Shown here piece by piece: positions 1-6,471 of a stretch of 13,560 bases of DNA. Below the pieces are notes generated by a model. It saw only the letters and a program-made list of their open reading frames with translations, had not been told where the DNA came from and ran no database searches. Position 1 is the first letter of the stretch. Every line of letters begins with the position of its first letter. The translations under genes and the position numbers were made by a program. The stretch is from NCBI GenBank assembly GCA_009925805.1, contig RFQF01000040.1, positions 1 through 13,560 of the forward strand. Reading direction: 5' to 3'. This stretch comes from Flavobacteriia bacterium. GTDB lineage: Bacteria > Bacteroidota > Bacteroidia > Flavobacteriales_D > Crocinitomicaceae.

Positions 1-1
1 T

Positions 2-262
2 ATGAACAACTGGACCGAAATTGAACCGCCAGAATTGAAAATTCAGTGTAAGGGTTATACGCTCAGAAGAACTTGTTGTTTAGCTCTTACGTCACGGAGT
101 TATTTATCCACCCCTACCCTTTCTGTAACAAAGGTTGGTTCGAAGCGTTTTTCCTCAGCCTACCATCTGAGCGTGTCTGATGATATGCCTTATGTGGGTT
201 ATAGTAAATCCTATGTTAAAACCATTAAACGAAAAAGCGTAAACGCTTCTCTAAAATCATAA
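2..262 (+). CDS. Hypothetical protein, C-terminal part (cut by window edge)
   Basis: An open frame runs from the first bases of the window to a TAA at 260-262, about 86 residues. A Met codon happens to lie at position 2, but nothing upstream is visible, so this is more likely the 3' end of a longer gene than a complete small one. The residues are mixed polar and basic, with a Lys/Arg-rich end and no membrane segment or family motif I recognise. Codon choice resembles the neighbouring genes, and no competing long frame exists on the other strand here. The MORN-repeat gene starts 21 bases downstream on the same strand with no promoter-like box between, so the two may be co-transcribed. Function unknown. 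Confidence 0.45.
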   Translation: MNNWTEIEPPELKIQCKGYTLRRTCCLALTSRSYLSTPTLSVTKVGSKRFSSAYHLSVSDDMPYVGYSKSYVKTIKRKSVNASLKS

Positions 263-283
263 CAACAGCTTAATCCATCCAAT

Positions 284-1312
284 ATGAATCGAATAAAAAA
301 TCCTGTAAGTGTCCTGTTTTTGGTAACTTCTTTGACGTTATTCTCGCAAGAAAAAAGTCCGTGTGGAAATGTCCATAAAAAAGCTGAGCCAAAAGCTTTC
401 CTGAATTGTTTCGATCAAATAATGTACGACGAAGAAATCAATACCTATGTATTAGCAAAAGATGGCTTCACCCTTTTCGACGGTACTTGCCAATCCTACA
501 ACCGTAGTGGTTTCGTTATTGATGAATTGACCTGCAAAAAAGGAAAACGCGACGGGGTCGATAATTCATATTTCTCTTCGGGTTGTATACAATCTACCCA
601 AAGTTATATTATCGGTATCAAGAACGGACCCCAAAAAGTGTTTTTTGATACCACCGGTCAGCTGCGACGCGAAGAAAACTTTCTGAACGGAAAATTGAAC
701 GGAAGGGTCTGCGAATTCTCCCGCTATGGAGATACTCTTGTCTACCTCAATTACAGCAACGATATTCCCGATGGAGAACAACGAGAATACTATCCCGATG
801 GAAAAATAGCTAAAGTAACCCGCTATAAAAAAGGACTGTTGGAAGGCTTACACCTGAATTTTGGACAAAACGGAAAACTTACGTCTAGCCTTGCCTACAA
901 AGAGGGGAAAAACAACGGAAAATGGGTATACTACGCGGACAACGGAAAAGAAATAGGAATTCAGAACTGGTTGATGGGGCAAAAAAACGGGGATTTCATT
1001 ACACAAAATGACGAAGGGATAATTCTTTTGAAAGGAACGTTTAAAAAAGATGTTCCCATCGGTGAACATATTGAAAACAATGAGAAGGGTAAATTAATTC
1101 ACCAAACCCTTTACGACAAAAAAGGAATCCGTCAGTACGAAATGAAAATCGATGAATACGGCGATAAAAAAGTAATTTACGATATCAACAATACAAAAAC
1201 CGAAACGGGAATTCAAAATGAAGATGATAACCCGGAAAACATTGGAAAAAAAGAACAGAAGCAACGCGACAAAAAACGAAAAAAAGAACGGCGTGCCAAG
1301 GATAAAGAGTAA
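284..1312 (+). CDS. Exported MORN-repeat protein (YwqK-like repeat family)
   Basis: A 342-residue protein that opens with a typical signal peptide: basic start, hydrophobic stretch near residues 8-20, likely cut after the Phe-Ser-Gln at about 20-22. Residues about 65-285 carry roughly eight degenerate repeats of 22-25 residues with the MORN_2 pattern, for example G-x-x-N/D-G-x-x-x-x-Y/F followed by x-x-G-K/Q-L. Such proteins are often annotated 'toxin-antitoxin system YwqK family antitoxin', but in Bacteroidota they are mostly secreted or envelope proteins of unknown role, and no toxin partner is seen here. The last 25 residues are extremely Lys/Arg-rich, which is unusual and might bind acidic surface polymers (inference). 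The start is the first ATG before the signal peptide. The stop lies inside a 9-base tandem repeat. Confidence 0.8.
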   Translation: MNRIKNPVSVLFLVTSLTLFSQEKSPCGNVHKKAEPKAFLNCFDQIMYDEEINTYVLAKDGFTLFDGTCQSYNRSGFVIDELTCKKGKRDGVDNSYFSSGCIQSTQSYIIGIKNGPQKVFFDTTGQLRREENFLNGKLNGRVCEFSRYGDTLVYLNYSNDIPDGEQREYYPDGKIAKVTRYKKGLLEGLHLNFGQNGKLTSSLAYKEGKNNGKWVYYADNGKEIGIQNWLMGQKNGDFITQNDEGIILLKGTFKKDVPIGEHIENNEKGKLIHQTLYDKKGIRQYEMKIDEYGDKKVIYDINNTKTETGIQNEDDNPENIGKKEQKQRDKKRKKERRAKDKE

Positions 1313-1323
1313 TCAGAGTAATC
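1306..1323. repeat. Perfect 9-bp tandem duplication at a gene junction
   Basis: AGAGTAATC occurs twice back to back (1306-1314 and 1315-1323). The first copy contains the stop codon of the MORN-repeat gene. The second lies just beyond it, about a dozen bases from where the TauE/SafE remnant on the other strand ends. It may be a slippage product or a scar of the event that truncated the permease. The sequence alone does not decide. Confidence 0.7.
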
Positions 1324-1335
1324 CGATCATCATGG

Positions 1336-1545
1336 CTAAATCCATACCGTGCGCCAATCAACGTTTCGGTTAAGTAAAACGTTCCATGAACTGTTCGCAA
1401 AATGCACCAATGCTGTAAAAACAATAGCAAGCTCCGGTGGAAAATACAACAGCAAAGCTGCCATTAAGAGGGTTCCTAATCCGAATCCTGAAAAAAAGGT
1501 ACCTATGGAAGCTAAAAAAGCGGTCAAGGGAATGAACCAATCCAT
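1336..1545 (-). pseudogene. TauE/SafE-family permease, N-terminal remnant
   Basis: A 69-residue minus-strand frame begins at an ATG (1543-1545) and ends at TAG (1336-1338). It has two hydrophobic segments and closely matches the usual N-terminus of one group of TauE/SafE (TSUP) transporters: F-F-S-G-F-G-L-G-T-L-L at 17-27, then F-P-P-E-L-A at 35-40, T-A-L-V-H-F at 44-49, and D-W-R near 63-65, where intact members continue into the next membrane helix. Full proteins have about 240-270 residues, so some 70% is missing. The following DNA runs straight into the 3' end of the convergent MORN gene, leaving no room for the rest. A TAnnTTTG box still precedes the start. These permeases export sulfite or other sulfur/organic anions, but this fragment cannot form a transporter. 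Family assignment is from memory of the motif pattern. Confidence 0.65.
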
Positions 1546-1562
1546 TACTTTTACAATTAAAA

Positions 1563-1570
1563 CAAAACTA
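1563..1570 (-). promoter_or_regulatory. -7 box (TAGTTTTG) of the permease remnant
   Basis: On the minus strand TAGTTTTG fits the Bacteroidota -7 consensus TAnnTTTG exactly and ends 17 bases before the remnant's ATG. It touches the start codon of the divergent threonine aldolase gene. No clear TTG was found 19-21 bases upstream, so the call rests on the -7 box only. Confidence 0.4.
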
Positions 1571-2599
1571 ATGAGAATCGTCGACTTTCGAAGTGATACG
1601 GTAACGCTACCTACTCCAGCAATGCTGCAATCCATAGTTCAAGCGCCCCTTGGAGACGACGTCTTTCAAGAAGACCCCACCGTGAATTTATTAGAATCAA
1701 CTGTCGCGAAGCAGTTTGGTAAAGAAGCTGCCCTGTTTTGTGCGTCGGGGACACAAACGAATCAAATCGCCATTATGGTGCATACCACACCCGGAGGCGA
1801 GGTCATTTGCCACGAGGAAAGCCACATCTACAAATACGAAGGTGGAGGCATTGCCCGAAACAGTCAATGTTCGATGAAGCTCATCCAAGGGAATCGCGGG
1901 AGAATTGCCCCATCCCTCCTTGGTCCTTGCTTGAATAATCCCAAAGACCTACATCTTCCTTTAACCCAGTTGGTTTCAGTAGAAGATACTGCAAACCGAG
2001 GAGGGGGATCTGTTTATACCCTGGAAGACCTTTACGCAATTCATTCTTTTTGCCAAAAGAACCATCTCCCGTTGCATTTGGATGGCGCCCGAATTTTTAA
2101 TGCTTTGGTGGTGAATGGCATGCAACCCCATGTTTACGGCGAATTATTTGACTCGATTTCTATCTGTTTATCAAAAGGATTGGGGGCACCTGTGGGTTCA
2201 GTGTTACTCGGAACCCGGGAATTCATAAATAAAGCACGTCGAATTCGGAAAGTTTTAGGTGGCGGAATGCGTCAAGCGGGAATCTTAGCGGCCGCTGGAT
2301 TGTATGCTTTGGAAAATCATGTTGAACGCATTCCCTTAGATCATTTACGGGCCAACCAATTGGCGAATCTTCTGGAGAAGCTGCCTTGGGTACGCGAGGT
2401 GCTGCCCGTTGAAACGAACATCGTCGTGGTTGTGCTTCAAGATGCATCACAACGTGACGCGATTCAAAGTGAACTGTTGAAGCATGGAATTGCCTGCATA
2501 GCTTTCGGGCCAGGGATGTTGCGCTTTGTAACCCATTTAAACATTGACGACTCCGGATTAGAACAAGCCATTTCGGTTCTAAAAAATGTAACCTTTTAA
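1571..2599 (+). CDS. ltaE: Low-specificity L-threonine aldolase
   Basis: A PLP enzyme that cleaves L-threonine or L-allo-threonine to glycine and acetaldehyde in the cytoplasm. The 342 residues from the ATG at 1571 match the family's usual 330-345. The start sequence M-R-I-V-D-F-R-S-D-T-V-T is the classical N-terminus. The PLP-binding lysine is K202 in the S-K-G-L-G-A-P-V-G-S motif, the ring-stacking and substrate histidines are in C-H-E-E-S-H (H81, H85), and the aspartate that holds the pyridine nitrogen is in L-H-L-D-G-A-R. The frame is open upstream to 1349, but those 74 codons lie antisense to the TauE/SafE remnant and do not belong to the family. A weak TACTTTTA box (1546-1553) could drive it. 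The porE-like gene follows after 31 bases and may be co-transcribed. Confidence 0.93.
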   Translation: MRIVDFRSDTVTLPTPAMLQSIVQAPLGDDVFQEDPTVNLLESTVAKQFGKEAALFCASGTQTNQIAIMVHTTPGGEVICHEESHIYKYEGGGIARNSQCSMKLIQGNRGRIAPSLLGPCLNNPKDLHLPLTQLVSVEDTANRGGGSVYTLEDLYAIHSFCQKNHLPLHLDGARIFNALVVNGMQPHVYGELFDSISICLSKGLGAPVGSVLLGTREFINKARRIRKVLGGGMRQAGILAAAGLYALENHVERIPLDHLRANQLANLLEKLPWVREVLPVETNIVVVVLQDASQRDAIQSELLKHGIACIAFGPGMLRFVTHLNIDDSGLEQAISVLKNVTF

Positions 2600-2630
2600 C
2601 GATTTACCCTTAAAAAAAGGATTCATTAAT

Positions 2631-4664
2631 ATGCCTATGATCAAGAATTTACTGTTCGCATTTTTACTAAGTACCACTTTGCTATTCGCGCAAAAAGATC
2701 CTTGTACAACTTCGGACAAAAAAGCCCTTAAAGCAATTCAACCGCTAAAGGATGAGGGAGATATCAACAAAGCTATCGCTCTTTATCAAGTGCTTTATCA
2801 TGAATATCCAGACAATGCCGAAATCCCTTTCATTATGGGGAATACATGCTATAAAAATTACCAGAAGATAAAAGCCGATCCACGAAAAGCAAGCGACGCG
2901 GAAAAATACCTCACCCAAGCCTACTTGATGTATAGCTCATCTTATAAAAAATGTCCAACGTTCCATGCCGATAATGTATATTTCATAGCCACTATTTTAA
3001 TTGGACGCGGCGAAACGGAAAAAGCTATTCCCTACTTACGTGAATTTCTGCTTTTCTCTGAAGACGATCTACTCCGGATTTCGTCCGATCACAACGACAA
3101 AAAGTCCTCGGCAACAGCCTTTGTTGATAAGTACGATAAAACCATGAAATTCATGGAAAATCCCGTCCCCTTTGAGCCAAGTATGGTACAGAGCGTAAGC
3201 TCCGAATTGGACGAGTATTTTCCCATGCTATCCCCGGATAACGATTTGATGTTTTTTACCCGTAAGGTCAACCGTAAAAACTTAGGCGACATGATGGACA
3301 ACATCGTGGAAGAATTTACCGTTGCAGAACGTACAGCAATAAATTCAAGCGCTTTTTCCTACGGAAATCCCCTTCCACAGCCGTTTAATAACGGAACTTT
3401 TACCAATTATGGCAGTGCATCCCTCTCAGCGGACAACCGAGAAATGGTCGTCTGTGCCTGTAAAAAAGAAACTGTCTATGGCCAAAATTACCTCAACTGT
3501 GATCTCTACACAACAACCTACAAAAGAACAGGTAAAGGAGGAAACGATTATCAATGGTCTCCCTTAGTAAATATGGGGCCCGAAATCAATACTTCCGACG
3601 GATGGGAGGCACAACCTTCGTTATCGGCCGACGGTAAAACCCTCTTCTATACATCCAATCGAAAAGGATCCCGTGACAACGATATCTACTACACCACGAA
3701 GCGTGATGACGGAACATGGGCTCCAGGAAAACCTTTTGATGAAATCAATACCGCAGGAAAAGACAAAAGCCCGTTTTTTCACCAAGATGGTCAAACCCTT
3801 TATTTTGTTTCGCAATGCGGTGAAACACGCCCAGGACTAGGTGGCCTCGACATTTTTTACATTCGTAAAACACCGACGGGGTGGACCAAACCGGAAAACA
3901 TTGGCTACCCTATCAATACAGAAGGTGAAGAACTGGGCTTATTTGTTTCTACGCAAGGGAAAGCAGCGTATTATTCTAGTTATCAAAACGGAAATTGGAA
4001 CATTTATTCCTTTGAATTATACGACCAAGCGCGGCCCAAGGAGGTTATGATCCTCAAAGGGCAGCTGAAAAACGAAAAGAACGAAGCCGTAAAAGAGGGT
4101 AAAATTGAAATTACCTATGGGAATTCCGGAAAGAAAATGACCTTAGATGTAAGCAAAGACGACGGAAATTATGCGGCCGTGGTTGAGGTAACGAAAGACG
4201 AAGCGGTAACTGTTACCCTCAAAAAAGAGGGAAGCGCCTTTTCCTCCAAAGTCATCACCCCGGAAGCGCTCAATACGAATAGTTTGAAAGTGGACATGAC
4301 CGCCCAAACGCTAAAGGCCGGACAAAGTTATAATATCGAGGACTTATTATTTGAAACCGATTCCTACGAACTTCAGAAAAATTCTAGCCTGATTATGGCA
4401 CGTTTCTCGGATTATTTAAAGGAAAATCCTACCTTCAAAATTGCTATCCACGGGCATACGGATGATGTCGGAGATGATGCGAAAAACCTAAAATTGTCGG
4501 AAAACAGAGCTAAAGCGGTCGTTGAATATCTTGTACAACAAGGCGTTTCAAAAGAGCGGCTAACCTACCAAGGATTTGGGGAGAGTAAACCTAAATTCCC
4601 GAATACCACCAATGAAAATCGTGCGAAGAACCGTCGAACCGAATTCTTATTTGTGAGCCAGTAA
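2631..4664 (+). CDS. Exported TPR / PD40 beta-propeller / OmpA protein, PorE-like
   Basis: A 677-residue envelope protein. Order of parts: signal peptide (about 1-21, ending F-A-Q), TPR-like helices (about 25-170), about five WD40-like PD40 repeats (about 185-465; for example L-S-A-D-G-K-T-L-F-Y and D-G-Q-T-L-Y-F), a carboxypeptidase-regulatory-like beta domain (about 475-560), and a C-terminal OmpA peptidoglycan-binding domain. The OmpA domain has H-T-D (D611), L-S-x-x-R-A (R626) and N-R-R-T-E near the end, the residues that hold diaminopimelate. This domain order and length match PorE of the type IX secretion system, which ties the outer-membrane complex to peptidoglycan. Similar architectures occur in other Bacteroidota proteins, so the role is inferred. 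No lipobox Cys follows the signal peptide. Start at 2631 or, two codons later, 2637. Its stop codon touches that of convergent rplS. Confidence 0.85.
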   Translation: MPMIKNLLFAFLLSTTLLFAQKDPCTTSDKKALKAIQPLKDEGDINKAIALYQVLYHEYPDNAEIPFIMGNTCYKNYQKIKADPRKASDAEKYLTQAYLMYSSSYKKCPTFHADNVYFIATILIGRGETEKAIPYLREFLLFSEDDLLRISSDHNDKKSSATAFVDKYDKTMKFMENPVPFEPSMVQSVSSELDEYFPMLSPDNDLMFFTRKVNRKNLGDMMDNIVEEFTVAERTAINSSAFSYGNPLPQPFNNGTFTNYGSASLSADNREMVVCACKKETVYGQNYLNCDLYTTTYKRTGKGGNDYQWSPLVNMGPEINTSDGWEAQPSLSADGKTLFYTSNRKGSRDNDIYYTTKRDDGTWAPGKPFDEINTAGKDKSPFFHQDGQTLYFVSQCGETRPGLGGLDIFYIRKTPTGWTKPENIGYPINTEGEELGLFVSTQGKAAYYSSYQNGNWNIYSFELYDQARPKEVMILKGQLKNEKNEAVKEGKIEITYGNSGKKMTLDVSKDDGNYAAVVEVTKDEAVTVTLKKEGSAFSSKVITPEALNTNSLKVDMTAQTLKAGQSYNIEDLLFETDSYELQKNSSLIMARFSDYLKENPTFKIAIHGHTDDVGDDAKNLKLSENRAKAVVEYLVQQGVSKERLTYQGFGESKPKFPNTTNENRAKNRRTEFLFVSQ

Positions 4665-5027
4665 TTAGGCTTCCTTTTTGAAGTTTTTACGCTCTCTGAT
4701 GCGCGCTGATTTACCCGTACGTTCTCTGAAATAGAAAATACGTGCTCTACGAACAGCACCACGTTTCACCACCGAAATAGATTCGATGAACGGGGTGTTT
4801 ACGGGAAAAATACGCTCCACACCGATATTACCGGACATTTTGCGAATCGTGAATGTTTCTGAAGTACCTGAGCCACGACGCTGAATCACTACTCCTTGAA
4901 ATTGCTGGGTACGTTCCTTATTTCCCTCTTTGATTTTATAACTCACGGAAATGGTATCTCCCGCACCAAAGGTGGGAAATTCGTTGATGGTAACTAACTC
5001 TTTTTGTAGTTGACTAATGACGTCCAT
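4665..5027 (-). CDS. rplS: 50S ribosomal protein L19
   Basis: A 120-residue protein with the whole L19 fold: the core F-x-x-G-D-T-I-S-V-S-Y-K-I-K-E-G, then Q-x-F-Q-G-V-V-I-Q-R-R-G-S-G, F-T-I-R-K, G-V-E-R-I-F-P, the V-K-R-G-x-V-R-R-A-R segment, and a basic C-terminus. L19 sits at the 30S/50S interface and supports inter-subunit contact. Length is normal (about 115-120). The ATG at 5027 gives the standard N-terminus. In many bacteria rplS lies with rimM and trmD, but here it stands apart, behind an FHA gene on the same strand and with its own promoter in the 71-base gap. No Shine-Dalgarno sequence precedes the ATG, as is usual in this phylum. No terminator separates it from the convergent porE-like gene. 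Confidence 0.97.
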   Translation of the reverse strand: MDVISQLQKELVTINEFPTFGAGDTISVSYKIKEGNKERTQQFQGVVIQRRGSGTSETFTIRKMSGNIGVERIFPVNTPFIESISVVKRGAVRRARIFYFRERTGKSARIRERKNFKKEA

Positions 5028-5059
5028 AATTCACTTGTTTAGAATCCCTTTCAGGGGTG

Positions 5060-5089
5060 CAATATTACAACTTTTTTTTCAATCCTAAA
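5060..5089 (-). promoter_or_regulatory. Probable rplS promoter
   Basis: On the minus strand TAATATTG (5067-5060) matches TAnnTTTG at all but one position. A TTT (5089-5087) lies exactly 19 bases upstream where TTG is expected. It is followed by GCACCCC, as in the tRNA-Lys promoter of this window. It implies a short leader of about 25 bases. Confidence 0.5.
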
Positions 5090-5098
5090 GGATAAACA

Positions 5099-5563
5099 CT
5101 AATTTATTAAGTACATGAGCAGCAACAAGAAGAAAATTCCACCAAAAATAAGGATCAGTGATATGTTGGAAACCTGCATCTTTGCCTCTCTTTCATTTTC
5201 TTTTTTTGGTACTTCTTGCGGGTTTTGGCGCGTATTTTTTTTCGGCTCCTGCGGAGGTTGCGGCACTGGAGGTACTTTTTTGGGCGTTGGCTCCACGTTG
5301 ATTCGGGGTTTCACCCGATACTTCTCCCAATTCAAGCGAATCTTCCCTCCTAATATTACTTCATCGCCATCCTTCAATAAGGTATACCCTTTCAAACGAA
5401 CCCCATTGACGGAAGTGCCTTGTGGGCTGCCTAAATCCGTGATAAATACATGACCTTCATTATCTGCAAATAGCTCCAAATGAACTTCAGCAATCGCCGG
5501 GTGATTGATAACCACCTGGTTGGATGCATTGCTTCCGACCCGTATGTGAACCCTTTGTGACAT
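5099..5563 (-). CDS. Tail-anchored FHA-domain protein with degenerate phosphopeptide site
   Basis: A 154-residue protein with an FHA fold at residues 1-80 (V-V-I near 17-19, D-L-G-S at 43-46, G-T-S-V-N-G at 49-54, D-G-D-E-V-I-L-G), a Pro/Lys/Glu-rich linker (about 88-128), and one hydrophobic helix (about 133-153) at the very end, so the FHA domain should face the cytoplasm. FHA domains normally read phosphothreonine through Arg of G-R, Ser of S-x-x-H and Asn of N-G. Here these are Ser11, Ala25 and Gln48, while structural Gly10 and His28 remain. Binding to phosphothreonine is therefore doubtful, and it may bind a protein partner instead (inference). The gene diverges from parA across 92 bases and lies upstream of rplS on the same strand. 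Confidence 0.8.
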   Translation of the reverse strand: MSQRVHIRVGSNASNQVVINHPAIAEVHLELFADNEGHVFITDLGSPQGTSVNGVRLKGYTLLKDGDEVILGGKIRLNWEKYRVKPRINVEPTPKKVPPVPQPPQEPKKNTRQNPQEVPKKENEREAKMQVSNISLILIFGGIFFLLLLMYLIN

Positions 5564-5570
5564 GCACGTA

Positions 5571-5584
5571 TTTTGTTAACAAAA
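5571..5584. repeat. 14-bp perfect palindrome between FHA gene and parA
   Basis: TTTTGTTAACAAAA reads the same on both strands. It overlaps the -7 box of the FHA gene and lies 8 bases before that gene's start, so a dimeric regulator bound here would block it. It is AT-rich, so chance remains possible. It does not resemble the known parS consensus (TGTTTCACGTGAAACA). Confidence 0.5.
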
Positions 5585-5587
5585 ATA
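5580..5587 (-). promoter_or_regulatory. -7 box (TATTTTTG) of the FHA gene
   Basis: On the minus strand TATTTTTG is an exact TAnnTTTG match ending 16 bases before the FHA start codon. No TTG occurs at the expected distance upstream, so the promoter may be weak or need an activator. Confidence 0.45.
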
Positions 5588-5620
5588 GGTAAAATTGTGA
5601 TTAACCCCGAGAATCTCTTA

Positions 5621-5650
5621 TTGCATGACCCGAGGGAATTGCTAACTTTG
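5621..5650 (+). promoter_or_regulatory. parA operon promoter, TTG-N19-TAACTTTG
   Basis: TTG (5621-5623), exactly 19 bases, then TAACTTTG (5643-5650): a full match to the Bacteroidota housekeeping promoter. The parA ATG starts at 5656, only five bases after the -7 box, so transcription should begin at or within a few bases of the start codon and give a leaderless message. Confidence 0.8.
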
Positions 5651-5655
5651 CGTCT

Positions 5656-6471
5656 ATGGCTAAAACCATCGCAATTGCGAATCAAAAAGGAGGCGTGGGA
5701 AAAACCACAACTACCATTAACCTAGGTGGAAGTTTAGGAGCGTTGGAATACAAAACATTAATCATTGATGCCGACCCTCAAGCAAATTCGACATCCGGAC
5801 TTGGTTTCGATCCCACCAACATGGACAACATCTACGAATGTTTGGTCAATCAAGCCGATCCAAAAGACTTGATTATTGAAACCCGTTCTCCGAACCTGTT
5901 CCTTCTTCCCTCGCACATAGACTTGGTCGGTGCAGAATTGGAAATGATTGAAATGACGGAACGCGAATTTCTCTTAAAGAAAGCGGTTGCAAAAATCAAA
6001 GACCAATACGACGTTATTCTAATCGATTGTTCGCCTTCTTTGGGGCTTATAACCGTGAATGCACTCGCTGCAGCCGATTCAGTGCTTGTGCCGGTTCAAT
6101 GCGAGTATTTTGCCTTGGAAGGTCTCAGTAAGTTATTGAATACCATTAAAATAGTTCAAACTCGGTTGAATCCGGAACTTTCCATCGAAGGGATGCTTTT
6201 AACGATGTACGACACCCGGCTTCGCTTGGCAAATCAAGTCGTGGATGAAGTAAAAACGCACTTTCAAGAAATGGTCTTCGACACCTTAATCCACCGAAAT
6301 ACCACGCTTTCTGAGTCTTCAAGCCACGGAGTTCCTGCTATCATGCACGATGCCTCCTCCAAAGGAGCCATCAATTATTTGAACCTTGCGCGTGAAATCC
6401 TTCAGAAAAACAGCCTCACTAAACTCAGTGATGACGACAAAAACATAAACATTGACCATGACTTCGAATAA
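5656..6471 (+). CDS. parA: Chromosome partitioning ATPase ParA (Soj)
   Basis: A 271-residue ParA/MinD-type ATPase that binds DNA nonspecifically as an ATP dimer and is released by ParB, moving the replication origin. The deviant Walker A K-G-G-V-G-K-T-T (residues 11-18) includes the signature Lys11. Walker A' (D-A-D-P-Q-A-N-S near 40) and Walker B (V-I-L-I-D-C-S-P-S-L-G near 120) are intact. The short N-terminus M-A-K-T-I-A-I-A-N-Q is typical of chromosomal Soj proteins and fixes the start. A polar, acidic tail of about 20 residues follows the conserved domain and overlaps the start of parB by 14 bases. First gene of the six-gene run, with the promoter directly in front. Confidence 0.96.
   Translation: MAKTIAIANQKGGVGKTTTTINLGGSLGALEYKTLIIDADPQANSTSGLGFDPTNMDNIYECLVNQADPKDLIIETRSPNLFLLPSHIDLVGAELEMIEMTEREFLLKKAVAKIKDQYDVILIDCSPSLGLITVNALAAADSVLVPVQCEYFALEGLSKLLNTIKIVQTRLNPELSIEGMLLTMYDTRLRLANQVVDEVKTHFQEMVFDTLIHRNTTLSESSSHGVPAIMHDASSKGAINYLNLAREILQKNSLTKLSDDDKNINIDHDFE

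Noticed and set aside
235..248. Hairpin AAGCG-TAAA-CGCTT near the end of the first gene
   Set aside because: The five-pair stem lies inside the coding frame with no T-run after it, so it is not a convincing terminator.
284..1312. Antitoxin of a toxin-antitoxin pair, from the YwqK label
   Set aside because: The protein has a signal peptide and so acts outside the cytoplasm, and no toxin-like gene is adjacent.
1349..1570. 74-codon N-terminal extension of the threonine aldolase frame
   Set aside because: The family starts at M-R-I-V-D-F-R-S-D-T (1571). The extension has no matching domain or export signal and lies antisense to the permease remnant.
4755..4790. Possible parS site (CACGTTTCACC within rplS)
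   Set aside because: Only one half resembles parS; the other half does not form the required inverted repeat. No parS was found elsewhere in the window by eye.
5115..5453. 112-codon plus-strand frame across the FHA gene
   Set aside because: It mirrors the FHA coding sequence, is rich in Cys/Phe/Gly from the Pro/Lys linker codons, and has no promoter or known motif.
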